A stretch of DNA of 58,729 bases, taken from the NCBI GenBank assembly GCA_026707665.1, contig JAPOWK010000127.1:1-58729 (forward strand), written 5' to 3'. The notes under the pieces were generated by a model that searched no databases, had not been told where the DNA came from, and saw only the letters and a list, made by a program, of their open reading frames with translations. This stretch comes from Chloroflexota bacterium. GTDB lineage: Bacteria > Chloroflexota > Anaerolineae > Aggregatilineales > Phototrophicaceae. Numbering within the stretch: the stretch's first letter is position 1; each line of letters opens with the position of its first letter. Positions 26,733-34,938 of the stretch are shown one piece after another. The position numbers and the translations under genes are program-made.

Positions 26733-27048
26733 CGCTGCGATTCTAAATTGCCATCATGCCGCTGACAAGATGCATATGCGCGACGGGCGTAGAGCGGGCG
26801 TCGGTTAGGCGTCGGTTTGGCGTAAGGGACGAGAGCGATTCCGTCTGTAAGATATGGCAGGAATTGAACCATGCGAGCGGCCGCGGCCACGGTCGCGCTT
26901 AGCCGGTGCAAGCCGCCGCTTACTTATTGAGCCATGACAAAGGATGCGAAATCTGATGCAGCTTTATTATGTTCGCTTTGTGCTCTTGTTGTGTGGCTGC
27001 GCCTTCGTGCTGTATTTGCTTTCGTCTTGAACAAGGAACGGATCTGTT
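26733..27048. other. Intergenic region, 316 bases
   Basis: Divided between the start of the GT2 gene and the end of the LysM gene, both on the minus strand. Apart from a possible 24-residue plus-strand peptide at 26956-27030, no feature could be supported. A T-loop-like sequence near 26858 was examined and rejected as a tRNA. Confidence 0.5.
26956..27030 (+). CDS. Possible single-segment membrane peptide, 24 residues
   Basis: ATG to TGA encodes MQLYYVRFVLLLCGCAFVLY and four further residues (LLSS), almost entirely hydrophobic and long enough to cross a membrane once. AAAGGATG lies about 10 bases upstream. Small hydrophobic peptides of this kind occur as toxins or regulators, but chance open frames of this size are common, so this is only a candidate. 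Confidence 0.25.
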   Translation: MQLYYVRFVLLLCGCAFVLYLLSS

Positions 27049-29298
27049 TCACGACGCCCGGCGGATGAGCAATTCTTGACCGGGGACGATGAACCCGCCC
27101 GCCATCAGAATTTCCTCCAGTTGATTCAGCGAGATGATCCGGTAAGGATGCACATCGTAGGCGACGCCTATTGCCCAGAGGGTGTCGCCCGGCTGAACGA
27201 CATGCACGATGGACCCGTCCTCGCGCGCCGGTTGCGCCGTGACGGGAGCGGCGACAGGTATCGGCGTTGGCTGGGGCGGCGGCGCGGGCGCGGTCCGGAG
27301 GCTGCTGGCTCGCCCTGCGGCGGACTGGAGGCTGGCGGCGTCTGCGCCCTCACATGGCGGCCCATCCGGGCGGGTGTCGACGGCGCCCATCACCGTTCCA
27401 TCCAGGGCGTGGTCGATCACCAGATGATGCACTTTCTGCTCAAAGGTCGGACCCACGGAGATGAGGATATCACGCGCGCCCCCGCCCCGCTCGCTGGGCG
27501 CTTTGTAGGTTTTGCTGTACGCCATGATCTGGCGGACCGGCTCGGTCATGCCTACGCGCACGGCCGCTCGCCCGTTGGCGGAACAGGCGACCAAACCCTC
27601 CGACGCCGCTTCAATTTGCGACTGGCTTACTGCAAGGGCGAATTGCCCCTGGCTGTTGGGCAGGATCTCCCAGATTTCAACCGTAAGCGGGCACTTCTCG
27701 ACGTAGAGGATGACGCCAATGGCGCCCAGCGACCGCTTGGCGGGCTGCTCCACCTGACCGGGCAAACAGACCACTTTGACCGGCGCGGGCGTGGGACTTG
27801 GGCCGGGGCCCGGGCAGCCAAAGATGCCGCCGCCGGCCACAGCCTTGAAAAACGGCGCTGCCGCCGTCGGGATAGCGCCGTCTAAAATGTTATCCCCGCA
27901 CAAGTAAATCGCCGTGCTGCTGCCAGAAGTATAGGCTTCAATCTCGTCATTGCGAGGAACGTTGTTGCGGAATATAAGGTCGCGGAAGAGCGCTCGTCCC
28001 GAGCGAAAGTATCCGTGAGCATAATATGATTTACCTTCTCCATCGCCATAGCCTTGATTATCTTCGAAGATCGAATTGGACAAATAAGCCCAGCCAAAGT
28101 TAATGATCGGAGTACGATACGCATCTTTGACGGTCGAGTCTCGCAAGGTATATATGCCGCCAAAATTGCGCAATCGGACGCCTTCAATGATTGCATTGTC
28201 AATGGTCAGGTGAGCATTGCCAATGTGAATTATCACCCCGTTCGAGCAGCCCACGATGCGAAAGCCATTGGCATTGATGGTGACGCGAGCCCCAGCCGTA
28301 ATAGTCAATGCGGCGACGCAGACGCAGTCTCTGGTGAGCGTATAGACAACGGTTCCCTCGATGTAACCTCTGACGGGCATGCCGCAATCCGGATCCAAGA
28401 ATTGCGGGGAATAGGAGACCACAGCTTGGCCCCCGTTGCCGATTTTGCCCTGGCAAGCGCCGCTGCTCTTATCGCTCCAGGTTCCCATGCCGCTGTAGAG
28501 CCCGCCGTGGTGCACCTTGTGTGACCATACGCGGATAAAACTGAGACAGCCGGTGGTTGTCAATTTACCGCCATTTTCAATCGAGATGACCGTACGCCCG
28601 ATGTCGCGCAAAACGGCATTGTGTAGCGTGGCTTTGCCGGTATTCGTCACATGCAGCGCGGCGCCCGTGCTTCCTAGCGAAAATCCCCGGCTATTTGTAT
28701 AGCTGTCCTTGAAGAGCACATTCTTCAGGGTCGCCGTCCCTCTGGCTCTCACCCAGACGCCGTTGCCCTGGGTAAAAGTGACGTTCTCCATTGTAAGCGG
28801 GCCATCGGTCAGGATCCCGGAGCCGTATCCGCCCAAATAGGAGTGACCATCTTCATGAAGGCGCGGGTGCCTTCTGAATTTCTGACTTTTGCCATCGAAA
28901 GTGACATCCTTGATGATGACCTTGACATTTGGGCTGGGCGAATTGTCGAGATTGTAATCACCGTCCACGCCATCGTCGCTAACGACTAAGAAATTGTAGA
29001 GATATGTTTCGCCGTGTTCGTTTACGTATGTGGAGTTGTATATGGTGTGACCCTTGCCGTTGATGGTCAGCCTGACGTTGGGCGTGGCGTCGGTCTTGAT
29101 TTCCAGCGCGCCCGTCTGTGTGCAGTTGGCTTTGAGCGTATAGATTACGTTTGCGACGATTGTACCCTCTTTCGGCAAGCCACAAGTCTTATCTTCCGGC
29201 GGGTTGGTCGGGGTGGGGGTGGCGGAAGGGGTGGGCTGCTGTGCGAACGAGGGCGCGGCAAACAATAGCGGGATCAGAATGAACAGTAAGCGACGCAT
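27049..29298 (-). CDS. Secreted right-handed beta-helix protein with C-terminal LysM domain
   Basis: 749 residues. Signal peptide RRLLFILIPLLFAAPSFAQQ, then a Thr/Pro linker. Two related halves each start with a Cys-Gly-(L/M)-P motif (CGLPKEGTIVANVIYTL and CGMPVRGYIEGTVVYTL) and continue as parallel beta-helix turns (for example LTINGKGHTIYNS, TFTQGNGVWVRARGTATLKN). After a proline hinge (GPGPSPTPAPVKV) comes a domain of about 150 residues, and residues 697-749 are a LysM: VVQPGDTLWAIGVAYDVHPYRI then VPGQELLI. LysM would hold the protein to peptidoglycan or related glycan. The internal duplication is evident. Probably a surface glycan-binding or adhesive protein; no catalytic residues identified. 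Confidence 0.8.
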   Translation of the reverse strand: MRRLLFILIPLLFAAPSFAQQPTPSATPTPTNPPEDKTCGLPKEGTIVANVIYTLKANCTQTGALEIKTDATPNVRLTINGKGHTIYNSTYVNEHGETYLYNFLVVSDDGVDGDYNLDNSPSPNVKVIIKDVTFDGKSQKFRRHPRLHEDGHSYLGGYGSGILTDGPLTMENVTFTQGNGVWVRARGTATLKNVLFKDSYTNSRGFSLGSTGAALHVTNTGKATLHNAVLRDIGRTVISIENGGKLTTTGCLSFIRVWSHKVHHGGLYSGMGTWSDKSSGACQGKIGNGGQAVVSYSPQFLDPDCGMPVRGYIEGTVVYTLTRDCVCVAALTITAGARVTINANGFRIVGCSNGVIIHIGNAHLTIDNAIIEGVRLRNFGGIYTLRDSTVKDAYRTPIINFGWAYLSNSIFEDNQGYGDGEGKSYYAHGYFRSGRALFRDLIFRNNVPRNDEIEAYTSGSSTAIYLCGDNILDGAIPTAAAPFFKAVAGGGIFGCPGPGPSPTPAPVKVVCLPGQVEQPAKRSLGAIGVILYVEKCPLTVEIWEILPNSQGQFALAVSQSQIEAASEGLVACSANGRAAVRVGMTEPVRQIMAYSKTYKAPSERGGGARDILISVGPTFEQKVHHLVIDHALDGTVMGAVDTRPDGPPCEGADAASLQSAAGRASSLRTAPAPPPQPTPIPVAAPVTAQPAREDGSIVHVVQPGDTLWAIGVAYDVHPYRIISLNQLEEILMAGGFIVPGQELLIRRAS

Positions 29299-29534
29299 GG
29301 GGCGAGCACCTTCATGATGTAAGAAGAACCGTACTGTTGGCGTGCGTTGAATTATGAAAAATGAAGATAACGCACAATTTCAGGCTATCATATTTCACTG
29401 GAATTTTTCGTTATAAAATGAAACTAATTCGGGTAGAATTCGGTAGGAGGAAACGCGGATCGACCTCTGTTTTCGTTATGGCGGGCTTGCCGATATAATC
29501 AGTTGCACTAGCGAGTGGCGAGGATGATCGGGCG

Positions 29535-29924
29535 ATGGCAGAGCAGGGCCTGGCGGTATTTGAGATCAAGAATTACATGGTCATCTGGCGTCAACTGGAG
29601 GAGCGGGAATTTGCCGGCGTAACGGCGCTGATTCGTGGGCTGGTGCGCTGCAACGGCGTCGGCATGGACGACCAGGGGAGTTATCGCCTTGATGTGTATT
29701 TCCTATCGCCGGAAAGCGATGTGCCGGCGCCGCAGGTGGATATCGGCAACCGGCGGGGCGCCATCTTCATGTCGATTGGGGATATCCACGCCTTTGTCGA
29801 TATCCTGCGCAATGAGAAGCCAATCTTCGGGCACTTGCGCGGCGATTTTCCGCAGTGGACCAGCGTCACCACCAGCAACGAACCGGTCGGCACCGGCGAT
29901 GAAGACCACCGATTCGCCGACTGA
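29535..29924 (+). CDS. Hypothetical protein, 129 residues
   Basis: Not recognised. Soluble, begins MAEQGLAVFEIKNYMVIWRQL and contains RLDVYFLSPESDVPAPQV and GDIHAFVDILRNEKPIFGHL. No signal peptide or membrane segment. It is placed 32 bases before the SbcD-like gene on the same strand, so the two probably form an operon. GAGG lies 12 bases upstream and a TATAAT box lies at 29494-29499. Confidence 0.65.
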   Translation: MAEQGLAVFEIKNYMVIWRQLEEREFAGVTALIRGLVRCNGVGMDDQGSYRLDVYFLSPESDVPAPQVDIGNRRGAIFMSIGDIHAFVDILRNEKPIFGHLRGDFPQWTSVTTSNEPVGTGDEDHRFAD

Positions 29925-29956
29925 TCGGTTTAGCGAACGATAGAGCGACCCAGCCA

Positions 29957-31198
29957 ATGAGCGAGCCGATCCGCGTTTTGCACTTCGCCGATGCGCATAT
30001 TGGCCTGGAGAACTACGGAGCGATCGACAGCGAGACCGGCCTCAGCAGCCGCGCGCTCGATTTTCTGGCGCGCCTGGACGACATAATCGAGTACGCGCGG
30101 GAGAGCGATGTCGATCTCGTCATCTTCGCTGGCGATGCCTTCCGCAGCCGCAGCCCCAACCCGACCTTCCAGCGCGAATTCGCCGGGCGCATTCGCCAAC
30201 TTTCTCAGTTGGCGCCGACTGTGCTGCTGGCCGGCAATCACGATCTGCCGCTGAATGCGGCGAAGGCGAGCACGGTCGATATTTTTCAGACGCTGGATGT
30301 GCCCGGGGTTTGGGTGGCGGCGGATTATGAGGCGCGGCGTATCGAAACGACGCGGGGCGCGGTCGTGGTTGCCGCGGCGCCTTTTCCGATCCGCTCGCGC
30401 TTATTGGCGGATGCAGACCTACGCGGCAAGACGATCGCCGAGCGGGATGATGCGCTCAAGGGCGCGCTTCACAAGCGATTGCGGGCGCTACGCTGCCGCG
30501 CGGACGAGTTGGCGGCTGACTCTACGCCACGTCTGCTGACCGGGCATTTTAGCGTCGCAGGGGCCATCTGGGGCAGCGAGCGGCGCGTGATGCTGGGCCG
30601 CGATGTCGTCGTCGAATTGGAGGCGCTGGCTGACTCGCGCTGGGATTATGTCGCCCTGGGGCATATTCACCGCCATCAGAATCTAACGGCGGACCGTGAA
30701 GACGCGCCGCCGGTGGTCTACAGCGGCAGCCCCGAGCGGATCGACTTCGGCGAGGAGAAGGAAGTCAAAGGATTCTGCTGGGTGGAATTGGCGCGGGGCG
30801 GCACGACCTGGAGATTCGTCGAGCTCGCCGCGCGCAAACTGCTGACGCTGACGGTCGACTGCCGCGCAATTGAGAACCCGACCGGCGCGGCGCTGGCGGA
30901 AATGAAGCGGCATGACCTCAAGGACGCGGTCGTGCGCCTGGTGATCAAGCTGAGCTCGGAGAGCGAGACACTGCTGAACGATGGCACGATCGTGAACGAG
31001 TTGAAGCGGGCGGGCGTCTTCCATATCGCCGGCATCAGCAAGGATATCGATCGGCGGGCGCGTTCGCGGCTGGGTGTGAGCCCCGAGGGAATGACGCCGA
31101 TGCAGCTGCTGGCGCGCTATTTTGAGGGACGCGGGGTGGAGGCGGAGCGGCGGGAGGAGTTGCTGCAGTTGGCGCGTGAGATTGTGGAGGGGGAGTAG
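29957..31198 (+). CDS. SbcD/Mre11-like metallophosphoesterase nuclease
   Basis: Calcineurin-like DNA nuclease of 413 residues. The five metal motifs are present: D12-A-H14 in HFADAHIG, GD60, GNHD at 93-96, TGHFSVAG, and ALGHIHRHQ. A capping domain of about 150 residues follows, as in SbcD and Mre11, which trim double-strand ends and hairpins together with the SMC-like ATPase SbcC/Rad50. No SbcC gene follows; the next gene is a GH32 hydrolase. An enzyme that opens DNA hairpins is of some interest in a genome so rich in hairpin repeats, but the link is only an idea. Confidence 0.88.
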   Translation: MSEPIRVLHFADAHIGLENYGAIDSETGLSSRALDFLARLDDIIEYARESDVDLVIFAGDAFRSRSPNPTFQREFAGRIRQLSQLAPTVLLAGNHDLPLNAAKASTVDIFQTLDVPGVWVAADYEARRIETTRGAVVVAAAPFPIRSRLLADADLRGKTIAERDDALKGALHKRLRALRCRADELAADSTPRLLTGHFSVAGAIWGSERRVMLGRDVVVELEALADSRWDYVALGHIHRHQNLTADREDAPPVVYSGSPERIDFGEEKEVKGFCWVELARGGTTWRFVELAARKLLTLTVDCRAIENPTGAALAEMKRHDLKDAVVRLVIKLSSESETLLNDGTIVNELKRAGVFHIAGISKDIDRRARSRLGVSPEGMTPMQLLARYFEGRGVEAERREELLQLAREIVEGE

Positions 31199-31319
31199 GA
31201 GATTTTCGCCGACGAAGTGAATTTCCCGCGGCATGACCAGACCAAGTTAACGTGTGGTAACATCCATGATTACATGTAGATCCGTTAATAGACTCGTCCG
31301 AATATATCAGAGCGAACAA

Positions 31320-32717
31320 ATGATGACCCCACCCAACCCCCAAGACTTCCACCGACCGACCTACCACTTTCTGCCGGCCGCCAACTGGATGAACGACCCC
31401 AACGGCGTGATTCAGTGGAATGGGCGCTATCATCTGTTTTTTCAGTACAATCCCGATGGCGCTTATCACGCCAATATGCACTGGGGGCATGCGGTCAGCG
31501 ACGATCTGGTGCATTGGGAAGAGTTGCCGATCGCCATCGCGCCGACGCCGAACTCGCCCGATCAGGCTGGCATCTGGAGCGGCTGCATGGTGAATGATGA
31601 CGGTATTCCCACCGCAATCTACACAGGTGTCAACGATGATTACTCGCGGCAGGTCCAGTGCCTTGCGTTTGGCAATGACGATCTAACGCGCTGGACTAAG
31701 CACAGCGGCAATCCGGCGCTGTCCGAGATTCCGACGCATTGCTACCAGGCGCGCGATTTCCGCGATCCCTTCGTCTGGCGCGAAGATGACCGGTGGTATA
31801 TGACGGTCAGCGGCCACATCAAGGGCGTTGGCGGGGCGGCGCTGCTCTATCGCTCGGAGGATCTGCGCGACTGGCAGTACCTGCATCCCCTCTTCGTCGG
31901 CGACCGCGCGCGCCATGGCTACAACTTCGAGTGCGTGAACTTCTTCCCGCTCGGCGAGAAGTGGGTGATGATTATATCCAGCATGTTCGATGGCGGCGGC
32001 GCCACCGTCCTGGCGCTTGTCGGGCGCTATGAAAACCATCGCTTCACCCCCGAAAGCGAGACGGTGTACGACGCCGGCTATGGATACGCGCCCTTGACGC
32101 ATGTGGATGATCAGGGCCGGCGGCTGATTTGGGCTTGGCTGCGCGAGGGGAGGAGCGTCGATAAGCAAGTGGCGGCGGGCTGGAGCGGTGTCCAGGCGAT
32201 TCCACGCGTGCTCGGTCTGGACAGCCGGCAGCGGCTCGTCAGCCATCCCGTGCCGGAGATCAAGGCGCTGCGCGGCGCACATCATCGCTTCAGCGCGAGT
32301 GACCTCCATGAGGGCGCGCTGCCGATCAGCGGGCTAGCGCTGGATATCGAAGCCGAGTTCGACGCCCAGATGGCTGCAACTTGCGGGATTGAGCTGGCGC
32401 GCTCGCCCGACGGGGGAGAGAAGGTCGCCATCACCTATGACGCGAGCACGGAAGCGCTGCGCGTCACCCGACAATTCGGGGGCGAAGAGGCGGAGCTCGA
32501 GGGGGAGGCGCAGGGATTGGCGCATCGGCTGGATCCGGGCGAGAATCTGCAACTGCGCATCTTGCTGGATGGCTCGGTGATAGATGTGATCGCCAACGGA
32601 CGGGCGCGGGTCACGAGCCGGTTTTATGCCAGTGACGCGACGAGCCAGGGGCTTCGCGTGATCAACCCGGCGGCGGTGCTCTCGCTGGATGTTTGGGAGA
32701 TGGCGTCTATCGGGTGA
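31320..32717 (+). CDS. Glycoside hydrolase family 32 (beta-fructosidase/invertase)
   Basis: Hydrolyses sucrose, inulin or levan type fructosides; 465 residues, no signal peptide. Five-bladed propeller motifs: the nucleophile D26 in ANWMNDPNG, FFQYNP, the stabiliser D149 in FRDPFVW, and the acid/base E204 in FECVNFF. The C-terminal part is the beta-sandwich module. Two adjacent ATGs (31320 and 31323) start the protein with HRPTYHFLPAANWMNDPNG soon after; an earlier open stretch lacks support. With GH51 it indicates use of plant-type sugars in the cytoplasm after uptake. Confidence 0.92.
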   Translation: MMTPPNPQDFHRPTYHFLPAANWMNDPNGVIQWNGRYHLFFQYNPDGAYHANMHWGHAVSDDLVHWEELPIAIAPTPNSPDQAGIWSGCMVNDDGIPTAIYTGVNDDYSRQVQCLAFGNDDLTRWTKHSGNPALSEIPTHCYQARDFRDPFVWREDDRWYMTVSGHIKGVGGAALLYRSEDLRDWQYLHPLFVGDRARHGYNFECVNFFPLGEKWVMIISSMFDGGGATVLALVGRYENHRFTPESETVYDAGYGYAPLTHVDDQGRRLIWAWLREGRSVDKQVAAGWSGVQAIPRVLGLDSRQRLVSHPVPEIKALRGAHHRFSASDLHEGALPISGLALDIEAEFDAQMAATCGIELARSPDGGEKVAITYDASTEALRVTRQFGGEEAELEGEAQGLAHRLDPGENLQLRILLDGSVIDVIANGRARVTSRFYASDATSQGLRVINPAAVLSLDVWEMASIG

Positions 32718-32731
32718 TGGCGCCCGCCCGA

Positions 32732-33265
32732 TTAGAATGGCACTCCTAGTTTGTTTGCCAAATCTTCCAGGTGACCGTATTCATGCAGAGATAAGCCGCG
32801 CGCCCAATGATAAACCGATTCAGTCCGTTTGACGCCTTCCCGCCTGACAGACCGGTCCCACTGCGGGCGCTTCAAGCCGTGCAGAATATGGAGCAAAGCC
32901 GCTCGGCGGAAACTGAAATAGGCCATTAATTCGGGGATTTCGAATGCCTCGTATTTCATCAGAGCGCCCCAGTCGCGCTCGGCGTGGATACGTGGAACGA
33001 AAGGCTCCTTTAGTATGAGGGCGTGAAAGATCGGGTCGGTTCCGCGCTCGGCGCAATAGATCAAGTGCGTCAAATCGCGCTTGAAGCTGCGCTCGCCTGC
33101 GCCGAGGGGCGTCATCAGTTCCGCTGCCGACCTTCCCGCGCTCAGCTTTTGCAGGCGCACTGGCGAAGCCGCCAAGACTTGCAGTATCAATTCGATGCGC
33201 TCGTCTGACGGCCGGGTGGTCAGGCGCTTGTGCAGGGCTGCCTTGCTCCTGGTTTTGACAGGCAT
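32732..33265 (-). CDS. DinB superfamily protein
   Basis: Four-helix bundle protein of 177 residues in the DinB_2 group, often metal-dependent thiol transferases or of unknown role. The three-histidine site is likely H67 (RDLTHLIYCAERG) with H161 and H165 (LSLHEYGHLED). Start: ATG 33265 with GGGGAGGTGA seven bases upstream; an upstream GTG is part of that ribosome site. It begins five bases after the stop of the deformylase gene and is clearly in the same operon. Confidence 0.85.
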   Translation of the reverse strand: MPVKTRSKAALHKRLTTRPSDERIELILQVLAASPVRLQKLSAGRSAAELMTPLGAGERSFKRDLTHLIYCAERGTDPIFHALILKEPFVPRIHAERDWGALMKYEAFEIPELMAYFSFRRAALLHILHGLKRPQWDRSVRREGVKRTESVYHWARGLSLHEYGHLEDLANKLGVPF

Positions 33266-33270
33266 CGGCT

Positions 33271-33819
33271 TCACCTCCCCAAGTCAACCAGCCGGACCAT
33301 ATTGGTTTTCCCGTCGTCGCCTTCGACCGGCGTGTACAGCTCGTCTGGATCTTGCAGGCGATCGAGGAAGAGGATGCCGTCCAGGTGGTCAATCTCGTGG
33401 TGCAAGACGCGCGCGTCCATGCCCTCGAGGCGCCGGATGATATCGCTGCCGTCTTCGCCAGTGGCGCGGAAGCGAAGCCAACTTGGCCTGGGTGTGTCCC
33501 AAGTGTATATGTCGGGGATGCTCAGGCAGCCGTCGAATCCGGTTTCGGGCGCGCCCGCTTCGATAATTTCTGGATTGATGAGCGTCAGCATCGGTTCTTC
33601 CGCGGCATCATCATTCTGACCAAACTTGGCGATGGCGACGCGTTTGTGCACGCCGATTTGGGGGGCGGCGATGGCGGCGCCGCGCTGGGAATCGAGGGTG
33701 TCTTTCAGATCTTGTATGAGCCGTTTGAGCCGCTTGTTCTTGAGATTGGAGACGCGCCGGCTCTTCTGACGGAGCAGCGCCTCGTCTTGTGGAAAATAGA
33801 TCAGTCGCTTGACCGCCAT
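33271..33819 (-). CDS. def: Peptide deformylase
   Basis: Removes the formyl group from nascent proteins; 182 residues. Motif 1 is GAAIAAPQIG, motif 2 FDGCLSIP (usually EGCLS; here Asp replaces Glu) with metal ligand C98, and motif 3 HHEIDHLDG with H141, E142 and H145. The ATG at 33819 starts AVKRLIYFPQDEALLRQKS, in line with the family; the longer frame upstream is not needed. The C-terminal extension with DELYTPVEGDDGKT is longer than in E. coli Def. Upstream gene of a two-gene operon with the DinB protein. Confidence 0.9.
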   Translation of the reverse strand: MAVKRLIYFPQDEALLRQKSRRVSNLKNKRLKRLIQDLKDTLDSQRGAAIAAPQIGVHKRVAIAKFGQNDDAAEEPMLTLINPEIIEAGAPETGFDGCLSIPDIYTWDTPRPSWLRFRATGEDGSDIIRRLEGMDARVLHHEIDHLDGILFLDRLQDPDELYTPVEGDDGKTNMVRLVDLGR

Positions 33820-33885
33820 CGCCTCAATGTGTCTCTCGCAGGGTATTCCCTTTGGCCTCAACTTTAACGCGTCAATAGCTGAAGG

Positions 33886-33934
33886 TGTAGGGGCGGTTCA
33901 TCGCGTCGCGTGGACACAGACCTTCAGTCGCCCG
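33886..33934. repeat. Family 1 hairpin repeat interrupted by a 22-base element
   Basis: Outer arms TGTAGGGGCGGTTCATCG (33886-33903) and AGTCGCCCGC (33925-33934). On the minus strand the insert (33904-33925) has leader GAA, stem GGTC/GACG (three pairs GTC/GAC) and loop TGTGTCCACGC. Without it the host reads GCGGGCGACT joined to CGATGAACCGCCCCTACA, aligning with the copy at 3488. Confidence 0.75.
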
Positions 33935-33946
33935 CATTGAAGAACG

Positions 33947-34783
33947 CTAGCGCGTGGTAGTGCCATCATCGAAGATGCCAGTGGGGTGGCAGCCGCGGCC
34001 GGCCGCCGCCGCCTCCTGTTCAAGTCGCTTGAATTCTTCATAGTAGGTGTCGTTGGACGGATAGAGCACGACTTCGGCAAAGCCCTGCTCGACCAGGACG
34101 CGCTCGACCATGATATCGCCGACATAGACGAAGCGCAGGAGCCGCCCGAAAGGATCCTCATCCCTTTCGCTCGGCAGGAGCCGCACTGTCTTGTTCGCGA
34201 CCAAGTCCGCGTTCGCCTGGGTCGATTCGCGGAAGCAGGGTTCATCGCGCTCGGGCGTATTTGTTTGTACGTAACGGATGCGCACGGTCTTGTCGCCCAG
34301 GCGCACATCAATGGTGTCGCCATCAATGACGCGGGTGACCCGGCCGATGTCTTCGCTGCCGGCAGGCGAAGTCGGTATGGGCGTTGGCGAAATACTGGCG
34401 AAACTTGTGGCGATAGACGGGACATCCGCGCCTTTGCAAAGAGATTCGCACGGGACGCCATCATTGTTGGCATCTCGATTGCGATGGTCGCAAACGTAAA
34501 GTTTGTAGACAGCTTCTTCGCAAGAATCCATTCTTCCGCATGTCTTCGCTGAGCAATCGTATGGCGGATCGAGCACTTCTCCTGGACGATCAACGGACGC
34601 CGTTTCCAGCGTCGTTTGTTCACCAATTGCCGTGCCAACCTGAATGAATACTTCAGTCCCTACCTGGACAGCAACCTCGGTGCTGATCTGTGGCGCCATG
34701 TCTTCGCTGATTTGAGAAGACAGCGCCGCGCAACCCATGAAAATAGAGCCAACGACAAACCAGAAGCATATTCGAATGATCAT
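33947..34783 (-). CDS. Lipoprotein with Excalibur and thermonuclease (SNase) domains
   Basis: 278 residues, secreted and probably lipid-anchored: MIIRICFWFVVGSIFMGC gives a lipobox with C18. Residues 75-116 form an Excalibur calcium-binding domain (DCSAKTCGRMDSCEEA ... RDANNDGVPCES). After a Pro/Thr linker, residues 147-266 are the nuclease: VTRVIDGDTIDVRL, R170, TPERDEP with E178, and DPFGRLLRFVYV with R214, the counterparts of Arg35, Glu43 and Arg87 of staphylococcal nuclease. Start ATG 34783 with GGAGGA upstream. Likely degrades extracellular DNA or RNA. Divergent from the ABC exporter. Confidence 0.88.
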   Translation of the reverse strand: MIIRICFWFVVGSIFMGCAALSSQISEDMAPQISTEVAVQVGTEVFIQVGTAIGEQTTLETASVDRPGEVLDPPYDCSAKTCGRMDSCEEAVYKLYVCDHRNRDANNDGVPCESLCKGADVPSIATSFASISPTPIPTSPAGSEDIGRVTRVIDGDTIDVRLGDKTVRIRYVQTNTPERDEPCFRESTQANADLVANKTVRLLPSERDEDPFGRLLRFVYVGDIMVERVLVEQGFAEVVLYPSNDTYYEEFKRLEQEAAAAGRGCHPTGIFDDGTTTR

Positions 34784-34891
34784 ACTATTCCTCCACAAGA
34801 CAGGACGCGATTCGGCGCATAGCCCAAAGTGATTCAAGTCTAGCACAAATGTGCTAAGTTGTCAAGCACTAGATTTGTAGGTCGCTTCAAC

Positions 34892-34900
34892 TGCTATAAT
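34892..34900 (+). promoter_or_regulatory. Extended -10 promoter element
   Basis: TGCTATAAT, a perfect extended -10 box, 38 bases before the GTG start of the ABC exporter gene. No good -35 box is seen, which extended -10 promoters tolerate. Confidence 0.5.
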
Positions 34901-34938
34901 GCGGCGAGGCTAGGCCTGTTGAATTGAGGAGCACCTCT

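Noticed and set aside
26850..26940. tRNA-like T-loop (GGTTCAATTCC on the minus strand)
   Set aside because: The stem around it does not pair, and no matching acceptor or anticodon arm can be built.
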